A stretch of DNA of 50,220 nt, taken from assembly GCF_000330505.1 (NCBI RefSeq), contig NW_004191755.1, forward strand, positions 81,740 to 131,959. Reading direction: 5' to 3'. The stretch comes from Entamoeba invadens IP1. Its lineage: Eukaryota > Evosea > Mastigamoebida > Endamoebidae. Both the position numbers and the translations under genes were made by a program. Position 1 is the first letter of the stretch; the number at the start of each line of letters is the position of its first letter. The notes under the pieces are model-generated. The model was given only the letters and a program-made list of their open reading frames with translations. It made no database searches and was not told the origin of the DNA. Below, one piece after another: positions 43,293-50,220 of this stretch.

Positions 43293-46200
43293 ATGTATGT
43301 CTCTTCGTGGTTATTTATTCTAATTGTGTGTTCAAATGGTGAAGAGTGTCAGTGCAAACCAATTGGTAAAAGTGTTACAGAAGGATTTACACCGAACACT
43401 TGTACAACTAAAACAACAGAATCGCGTTCTTTTTGTTTTAATTCTGATTTTGTATTTGGTCCAATGCTTGTGTACAACGAGACTTTATCTTCTAACACAA
43501 TACTTCTTACGTCTAATTATTCCTTCACGCATTTTAATTACTATATGATATTAAATAACGCTATTGTGACGTACGTAGGTTTTTTCCATACCGTCAATAT
43601 GACTGTGATAGGAATTAATTCAGTTAATAACGTTAATAGTTACTTCTCAGTTGCTGGTTCACTTGAAGTTAAAAATCCACTATTAAACTATCCACAAATA
43701 TTATTATGGAATTCCACATATCTTCACTTAAATAGAAACATCACTGATAGAGTCGATTTTCAAATTTTAAATCCAGTCAATAACAAAAAGTGTTTTGACG
43801 TAATTTCACTGAATAGTCCGAACAATTTAAACATCAATTTAGTTGCAAACAATTGCATTTTATCATCAATGTTTCCTTATATCTTTATGGAAGGCTTAGG
43901 CTATCTCATATCAAATCAAAGACTTATTCGTTTTTGTCCAAATGGTGTTGAATTGGTCAAAACAGTGACATGCACTTTGATACTGAACTCATACAGCAAT
44001 TCAAGTTATATACCAAATTATTCTCCACAAACATTTAACTTTCCGCACTGTCCATGTAATAGTGATTTGAGTGTAATTTGCGAATTAAAATTATCCGAAC
44101 AATATAATTCTTATGATTTTCAAACAAAATCACTTGACAACACAAATTTATATGTTGACAAAAATGTGTTGCTTTCTAATTTGAATTGTCCAAAAATCGT
44201 TACAATTTCAGACAACGTGAAAGTCGACTTTTATGGGAGAGTGTATGGGACTGTGTTTTCATATTCCTTTGGTGAAATTCGATTTGATTCGACTCAAATA
44301 CCCTTTGTGACGCCATACTCAGTCATTTTCAATTCAACTATGAACACTTTTTATTTTGGTCATAATATGAATTTTGCAGTCAATTTTACTAAAATAATAA
44401 GAAACTTTGTCATCAACAGTTCTTCTGAAATTTCTTCACTCTATTTGCAACCAAACTCGTTGATATTTGTTTTTGGAGCATTATCTATCCACAATATAGT
44501 CCCAGTCGATTTCGGAGTATTTGACATTAGTCATGTCGTGATGAAAAGTGAAACCACAAACAACAGTTGTCTTCTGGTTGAAACGACTCAAACGAAAAAC
44601 ACATGCTTGTTGTGTAATTTTGAGTATCGACTTGTCGATGGGAAGTGCGTTTCAAAAGCAATTAATTGTGCGAGTTACAATGAAAACAATGTATGTGTGT
44701 TGTGCTTAGATGGATATGTATTAGACAACAATTACAATTGTATAAAATCGGGAAAATGTGAAATTGGAACAACATCAAATTGTTACAAATGTGTTGATCT
44801 TTATATCAAGGAAAACACCAGTTGTGTTTACAATAACAAATGTATATATGGAGACGGAAATGTTTGTGTTAAATGTGAGAGTGGCGAGTCTGATAGTAAT
44901 TGTGAAAATTGTGGTGATACACAGTGTCTTAATTGTAATAACAATAATTGCAAACTTTGTCAAGCGGGAAGTGTTATCAATGATACAGGAAAATGCGAAG
45001 AAGAGAAAAATGGGAAATCGTATGGTATTTCAACCATATACTGTAACAGCGGGTTTTACACAGAAAACTCAAAATGTGAAAACTGTTTTACAAAACATGA
45101 AAATTCAGTTCTTTGCAACTATGAATATTCTATTAAATGTGATAAAAATTTTATACTAACAGAAAACGGAAATTGTATAACAAAAATATGCAAAGTCAAT
45201 GAAACCAATGAGGGAAATGGGAATTGTGTAATTCCAATTGATAACTGCCTTCATATTGTTAAAAATAAATGTGTTGAGTGTGGTAATGGATTTGTATTAA
45301 ACGAACAATTCATGTGTGAAAAAAATGAAAATTTGTATCCAATTAAAAATTGTGAACAAAATGGAAAAAGTGGGTGTAAGCGGTGTGATCTTGGGTATTT
45401 TGTATCATCTGGAATTTGTATGAAATGCTCGGAAAACTGCACGAGTTGTATAGAAACGTCCACAAAATGTCTTTCATGTGAAAATGGATATTATCAAGGT
45501 GACAACTACAAATGTGTTTCTAATGACAAGTTAACTGAAAAATGCAACAAAATATCAGCTGTCACGAATGGGTGTTACCAATGTAAAAATAATTATTACA
45601 GAGTAGGTATGGATTGTCTACCTTGTCTTTTAAATTGTTCGATGTGTAATATTAAAGACAAGTGTTTAACTTGTAATGCAACAAATTATAAAAATAAAGA
45701 TGGACTGTGTCTTCCACAAAATTCTATTGAAGGGTGTGCTGTGCAAATAACACAAAGCGGTTGTTCAAAATGCCAAGATGGGTATTTTACATCGAATTTG
45801 TATGAATGTGAAAAGTGTAATGAAAATTGTACTCAATGTACTTTTCTTAATACTTGTACTTCGTGTAAACACAACAAAATATTATCTGAAAACGGACTTT
45901 GTTTAGACATTTATTCTATTAAAAAGTGCACTGAAGTTTCAAATTCAAAATGCTCAAAATGCGCGTTTTGGTATTTACCAACAAATGATGGCATTTTATG
46001 CAAGAAAAAAGTGGTTTGGTGGGTCGTTTTAATAGTTGTTATATTTATAGTTGTTATCGTTGTAATACTTATTATATTGATATACTTCATTGTTTCAAAA
46101 ATACAACAAAAAATGCGACAAAAAGAAATTGCAATGACAACAACACTTTTTAAAATGCGTCATTCAAATATCAATTTTGTTGCACTTGGTGATGGAATTG

Positions 46201-47342
46201 TTGTAAATAAAACAGAAATTGATTTTGGAACCGAAATTGAAGCAAATGTTAAACATAGAGAACTTTTATGTGTTGGAAACACAACAAAACACAACATGAA
46301 AATCCAAATTACAACAAAAAGTGAGAAAATTACAAAATACATTTTCGAGGCACAACCAACAATTGTTGTTCTTGGCGAAAATAACGCTTGTGAATTTGAA
46401 ATTATGATTGATATAAAATGCACGACGAAGTTAAATGAAAGTTTAATGTTAGTTGCAAACAGTTTTGACAGTGATAAAGATGTTATCAAAGAAATCAAAT
46501 TTTATGCACAAACAAAACTTTCAACACGACTCGACCCAGACGAATTAATAGAAGAAAAGAAACTTGGCGAAGGTTCATTTGGAATTGTCTTCAAAGGACT
46601 TTTTAGAGGTTATGAAGTTGCAATAAAGAAAATGAAGACGTGTGTCAGTTCTGAAGATGCTTTAGACGAATTTGAAAAGGAAGTTGCCATGTTGGACAAA
46701 TTTCGAAGTGACTATATCGTTCACTTCTATGGCGCCGTTTTTGTTGTAAATAACATTTGTATGGTTACAGAATTTGCTCTTTATGGAAGTTTGTATGATT
46801 TGATGAAACACAAAAAAGACGAAGAAATTGATATAAAAACGCGTGTCAAAATATTACTTGACGCATCAAAAGGAATTTTGTATTTACATGAAAATGGGAT
46901 CTTACACAGAGATATCAAACCAGATAATATTTTGGTGTTTTCACTTAATGTAAATGATAAAGTGAATGCAAAATTGACTGATTTCGGAAGTAGTAGAAAT
47001 GTGAATTTATTAATGACTAACATGACATTCACGAAAGGTATCGGAACACCTGTGTATATGGCACCCGAAGTGTTGAAGCAAGAGAAATATACAAAAAGTG
47101 CGGACGTCTATTCTTTTGGTATTACAATGTTTGAGTGTTTATTGTGGGAAGAAGCTTATCCAAAAACATTATTTCCATTCACTTGGTGTATTGCAGATAA
47201 GGTTGTTTTAGGAATTCGTCCAACAGCTGTAAAAAAACTAGAAATGAAATACCAAAACATAATAAAAAGTTGTTGGGAACAAATTCCAGAAAAGAGGTGT
47301 ACAATAGATAATACTATCACAATGATAGAAACTCTAATATGA
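43293..47342 (+). CDS. Receptor-like transmembrane kinase (TMK)
   Basis: 1,349 residues from ATG 43293. Signal peptide about 1-16 (MYVSSWLFILIVCSNG). Residues 17-425 are a beta-rich, Asn-glycosylation-rich domain with few Cys, distantly like the N-terminal domain of the TMK at 35733. Cys-rich modules run from about 428 to 905 (GCYQCKNNYYRVGMDCLPC and similar), membrane helix about 907-937 (WWVVLIVVIFIVVIVVILII), MSP/ASH-like domain about 946-1073, TKL-like kinase from 1091: GEGSFGIVFKG, EVAIKKMK, HRDIKPDN (about 1206), DFG, YMAPE. All key residues are present. The pseudogene at 30443-32515 derives from this subtype. It lies in tandem with the TMK at 35733. The HRDIKPDN region is nearly identical at DNA level to that gene. 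Ligand and substrate unknown. Confidence 0.93.
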   Translation: MYVSSWLFILIVCSNGEECQCKPIGKSVTEGFTPNTCTTKTTESRSFCFNSDFVFGPMLVYNETLSSNTILLTSNYSFTHFNYYMILNNAIVTYVGFFHTVNMTVIGINSVNNVNSYFSVAGSLEVKNPLLNYPQILLWNSTYLHLNRNITDRVDFQILNPVNNKKCFDVISLNSPNNLNINLVANNCILSSMFPYIFMEGLGYLISNQRLIRFCPNGVELVKTVTCTLILNSYSNSSYIPNYSPQTFNFPHCPCNSDLSVICELKLSEQYNSYDFQTKSLDNTNLYVDKNVLLSNLNCPKIVTISDNVKVDFYGRVYGTVFSYSFGEIRFDSTQIPFVTPYSVIFNSTMNTFYFGHNMNFAVNFTKIIRNFVINSSSEISSLYLQPNSLIFVFGALSIHNIVPVDFGVFDISHVVMKSETTNNSCLLVETTQTKNTCLLCNFEYRLVDGKCVSKAINCASYNENNVCVLCLDGYVLDNNYNCIKSGKCEIGTTSNCYKCVDLYIKENTSCVYNNKCIYGDGNVCVKCESGESDSNCENCGDTQCLNCNNNNCKLCQAGSVINDTGKCEEEKNGKSYGISTIYCNSGFYTENSKCENCFTKHENSVLCNYEYSIKCDKNFILTENGNCITKICKVNETNEGNGNCVIPIDNCLHIVKNKCVECGNGFVLNEQFMCEKNENLYPIKNCEQNGKSGCKRCDLGYFVSSGICMKCSENCTSCIETSTKCLSCENGYYQGDNYKCVSNDKLTEKCNKISAVTNGCYQCKNNYYRVGMDCLPCLLNCSMCNIKDKCLTCNATNYKNKDGLCLPQNSIEGCAVQITQSGCSKCQDGYFTSNLYECEKCNENCTQCTFLNTCTSCKHNKILSENGLCLDIYSIKKCTEVSNSKCSKCAFWYLPTNDGILCKKKVVWWVVLIVVIFIVVIVVILIILIYFIVSKIQQKMRQKEIAMTTTLFKMRHSNINFVALGDGIVVNKTEIDFGTEIEANVKHRELLCVGNTTKHNMKIQITTKSEKITKYIFEAQPTIVVLGENNACEFEIMIDIKCTTKLNESLMLVANSFDSDKDVIKEIKFYAQTKLSTRLDPDELIEEKKLGEGSFGIVFKGLFRGYEVAIKKMKTCVSSEDALDEFEKEVAMLDKFRSDYIVHFYGAVFVVNNICMVTEFALYGSLYDLMKHKKDEEIDIKTRVKILLDASKGILYLHENGILHRDIKPDNILVFSLNVNDKVNAKLTDFGSSRNVNLLMTNMTFTKGIGTPVYMAPEVLKQEKYTKSADVYSFGITMFECLLWEEAYPKTLFPFTWCIADKVVLGIRPTAVKKLEMKYQNIIKSCWEQIPEKRCTIDNTITMIETLI

Positions 47343-47602
47343 TGTTAGATCTAATGTTGTCGGTTTTTAGTATATTGTTATTTATAAATAAATTTAATTA
47401 ATATTGATTGAGCTTTAATATGAATTTAAAAATAATACATATAATTATTTTAATGTAAATAATAAAATTTATTTACAATTCGATGTATTTATAGATATTT
47501 TCTGTCTAATCTTTTTTTTTATTTTTTTAATCTTTGTATATCACTAAAAAATACTTTGATGTTGATGTTGTATTATTTGAATTAAAATGATAAAGTTAAT
47601 GA
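47343..47602. other. Short spacer between convergent genes
   Basis: About 260 bp, AT-rich, shared 3' region of the TMK and the Pmp3-like gene. Nothing else seen. Confidence 0.5.
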
Positions 47603-47864
47603 TCAATTTATACCCCGTTGAAAAAAAGCATAAATACAATAACCCAGTTGACAACAAAATAAAGTCAAAAGAAATCCCTCTATGAAACATTTTGTTGATT
47701 TAGGATTATTTCGTGCTGTATATGTTTCATCATAAAGACAAGTGTTTAAAATAATCACAGCAAGTGGCGGACAAATACAACAAAGAACGCATTCTAAAAC
47801 ACCATATGACCCTATAACATTTTTGTCCTTTTCTTCTTGTAAACTTGTTTCATAAAAGCGTCAT
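47603..47864 (-). pseudogene. Pmp3/UPF0057-like small membrane protein gene with a start-proximal frameshift
   Basis: On the minus strand an ATG-less frame ends at TGA 47605-47603 and encodes two hydrophobic helices: ECVLCCICPPLAVIIL, then after a polar loop of about 25 residues FIEGFLLTLFCCQLGYCIYAFF. The PPLAV motif in the first helix and the LLTL...LGY...AFF pattern in the second are those of Pmp3 proteolipids, small plasma-membrane proteins that affect membrane potential and cation tolerance. The only sensible ATG is at 47864-47862, one frame off; dropping one T from the run of four (A run 47854-47857 on the plus strand) joins them into 86 codons including the stop. The loop is longer than in yeast Pmp3. 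It is either a broken gene or a homopolymer error. Convergent with the TMK gene, 260 bp apart. Confidence 0.55.
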
Positions 47865-47975
47865 TTTTTTCAGTTACGATTTTGTGAAAAATATGATAAT
47901 AATTAAAAATAATTTAAAGTACTTTGGTCATTAGTCTTGCAATATTTTTGTAATTTTTTCTTGTACCACGATTGA

Positions 47976-48005
47976 CCAATTTTCTTTGGCCCGCCAAAAA
48001 ATTGG
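47976..48005. promoter_or_regulatory. Imperfect 30 bp palindrome upstream of the Pmp3-like gene
   Basis: CCAATTTTCTTTGGC faces GCCAAAAAATTGG with almost no loop, about 110-140 bp upstream of the putative ATG of the minus-strand Pmp3-like gene. It could be a protein-binding site or a chance hairpin. Confidence 0.25.
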
Positions 48006-48021
48006 TAAGCTAATTGTGGCT

Positions 48022-48031
48022 GACACGTGTC
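48022..48031. promoter_or_regulatory. GACACGTGTC palindrome with an E-box core
   Basis: A perfect 10 bp palindrome containing CACGTG, in a locally GC-richer patch about 160 bp upstream of the Pmp3-like gene. A regulatory role is a guess. Confidence 0.2.
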
Positions 48032-48484
48032 GGCGGATGAAAATAGGACAAAGCATCGAAAATAACAAACATTTTAATTGCGGCTTTTATTTTTGATTAA
48101 AAGTCGGGAAAATTACTCTAATAAGTATTTTTGGAAAATAAAAAATCTATTTGAAAAAAATGATTGTTATAATAAGCTTTGTATTGTCTAAAAATTGGGA
48201 AAATCACACTAAAAAATAAAAAACATGTCTTTCGTGAATAAAGTTGAAACATGATAACAAAAAATTTATCAAAATAAATAATATTTGTCATTGTTTTTAT
48301 TAGGTATTTAAGGATTATTAACACCAAACGTTCATTATTCCTATTATTTAACTACTCTATATTATTAAATTTTAATTATTTAATTAACTATTAGAATTAT
48401 AAAGTATTTGATTTATATTAAATATTTAAATATAACAAATTTATAATTATTTAATTATATAAAGCTTTCAAAAATTTATTCATA

Positions 48485-48630
48485 CTTAACCCACCATACA
48501 AACAATTCAATTACACTTACTGATTGTTTGTATCTTTTGAATTAATTGAATCATAAGGAATAAGATTATGGGGTTTTTAATCTAATTAAATAAAGTAATT
48601 AATAAATGTAATAAATATACTATTGATTGT
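48485..48630. repeat. Dispersed repeat, copy 2 (partner at 11105-11330), with hairpin
   Basis: It shares ordered blocks (CCCACC, ACAAACA, TCAATTAC, TATCTTTTGAATT, ATTATGGGGTT) with the partner. Here ATACAAACAAT (48496-48506) and ATTGTTTGTAT (48523-48533) form a perfect 11 bp stem over a 16-base loop, which the partner lacks. Confidence 0.5.
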
Positions 48631-49984
48631 TTTTAAAAGTGAAATGACTCATTTTTTTCAAAACCACTAAAAGTGTATATTTTAAATAATATTATTCAAA
48701 TTAAAAATTTAATAACTCATTGTTTTCATAATTATTTGATTAACTTTTGATTTTTTTGAATTAAACAATTGTTGTTACCCAATGAAAAATATGATATAAA
48801 GGACATAATGATAAATATTTGTAAAAACACATTTGCACAACACACAGGCAATTATTTAGTAAATTTTTCCTTGTAGAGTTTTTTGAAACACCCCACAAAT
48901 TGTGAAAATTATATCAATTTCTGAAAAATTGGTAATGAAAGAAGGAAACACAAAGATTAACAAACAATACACAATAAATGAATTTAATTCATAAAATTTT
49001 GATAATAAATTATTTCAGTTTAAGTGATGATAAAAAAGCCGAATGCACACGATAAATGCTTTGATAAAAAATAATATATGCTTACAGATAAATTAATACC
49101 CAAATAAAAAACGGTTTAAAAGTACAAGTAAATCAATAAAAATATATATACTTTTGGTTCAAATTTATTTGAATTAAATAATGTAATGCACACATATTTG
49201 GTCGTCTCAGTTAAATTGAGATGTTTACTTTCTGAACCACGTTGTTGTTTTGAAAACAACATTTACAAAAAATAATAATTGAAATTTTTTTGAACAATCT
49301 GTTTTTATTATTATTTTCAAATTCTAATTAATATTTGGTTTTACATTTTATATATTGATTTAATTTATATAATATGTCATATTAAATAAATAAATATATT
49401 TTATATTTAATATTCATTAATATTATCAATAAAATACAAATTTAAATGATAAATTAACTATGAGTTAAATATTGTATATTTGATTATGAAAGCTAAAAAT
49501 TTATTTTTATTTCGATTTTCTTGTTATTTTTAGTATTAAAATCTTTATACTAGCAGTCAAATGTGTCCAATTTATATATTAACATTAAACATAACATAAG
49601 GTTTTCTTACCAATTATTGGTTTGTTTTGTATTCAATTTTACAAATTATTAAAATACCAAAAATAACATTTTTTAATAAATAATTGCTTAAATTTTAAAA
49701 TTGTAAGACAGTTTTGGGAATTAACAAAAAATCTAACAGGGAAATGGTTAATCGTGCTTGTACACAATTTCAACCGTTCACTATAACTTTCAACTTACTT
49801 GTTAATATTTTGATGTATTTTTTACAAACAACATGACACTCTATAAAATGTTTTCATTACTTGTATTATCTATTTATTTTTATATTTCAAATATTACTAC
49901 AAATGCTCAATTATATTTAAGTCACAACTCAGAGCTGGCCAATTTTTAATGATAAAACCTTTTTATTATTCAAATACTAAAGTG

Positions 49985-50165
49985 TACAGTAAAAACTTTG
50001 AAGAGCAGGCGGGTGTGATAATTTTGTTTTTTTAAAGTGGGAATTTTAAGCCAATCAACCCTTTATTACCGCTCTATAAAGAACTTTATTTTTAGTTTCA
50101 TTGAAAAGTACCATCTTTTGAGAGAATTAGCTTTTCAAAGTACCGTTTTTGAAAGTTTTACTGTA
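49985..50165. mobile_element. MITE, copy 2 of a ~175 bp family
   Basis: 181 bp from TACAGTAAAAACTTTGA to TCAAAGT...TTTTACTGTA, with imperfect inverted ends beginning TACAGTAAAA, flanked by TA. It aligns along its length with 20483-20654. The ends are of the pogo/Tc1 style; there is no coding capacity. Confidence 0.75.
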
Positions 50166-50220
50166 TTTTGATTGTTCACATTGGTGTTGTATTGCATAAT
50201 TTTCCCTTTGATACTTTTAA

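Larger units (their letters stand above)
47865..50220. other. 2.4 kb intergenic region to the right edge
   Basis: No gene seen. It contains two palindromes upstream of the Pmp3-like gene, a dispersed repeat with a hairpin and a MITE, listed separately. The remainder is AT-rich without readable structure. Confidence 0.55.

Overview
The window is AT-rich, gene-sparse protist DNA, most consistent with Entamoeba and in particular E. invadens (inference). The pointers are receptor-like transmembrane kinases (TMKs) with CxxC-rich ectodomains, BspA-type leucine-rich repeat proteins with the Entamoeba N-terminal module, a degenerate Rho GTPase, an AATGAACT (GAAC-type) promoter word, a GTTTGT splice-donor word and long intergenic stretches full of TA-flanked terminal-inverted-repeat (TIR) DNA elements. 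No rRNA, tRNA or CRISPR array was seen.

Layout. 1-1117 (-): start of a Cys-rich surface protein that runs off the left edge. 1118-5311: no intact gene; a mariner-like element with a second TIR element nested in it, the inner one holding a Ulp1-like protease scrap. 5312-6448: GT31-type glycosyltransferase. 7140-10324: two tandem BspA-like LRR genes. 10495-12587: 2.1 kb element with a perfect 28 bp TIR. 13032-13751: Pro/Gln-rich protein with a Lys and Ser/Asp tail. 13954-18884 (-) and 20857-25919 (+): divergent TMK pair, the first interrupted by a 100-N assembly gap, the second by a one-base frameshift. 26072-28054: SPRY-domain gene split by one in-frame TAA. 28466-29065: degenerate Rho-like GTPase. 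30443-32515 (-): decayed mosaic TMK pseudogene. 35733-42080 and 43293-47342: two large intact TMKs. 47603-47864 (-): small Pmp3/UPF0057-like gene that lacks an intact start frame. The rest to 50220 is non-coding with one MITE.

The main theme is a cluster of receptor kinases and related Cys-rich surface proteins. All four full-length or nearly full-length TMK-type genes and the pseudogene share one architecture: Cys-rich ectodomain, one membrane helix, a cytoplasmic beta-sandwich that I read as an MSP/ASH-like Ig-fold, then a TKL-like kinase. The ectodomains differ a great deal while the kinase and some ectodomain tracts are almost identical at DNA level between copies on opposite strands, which points to gene conversion. 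Several genes carry exactly one inactivating or frame-breaking base, so either recent pseudogenisation or draft-assembly error is common here; the two cannot be separated from this sequence alone.
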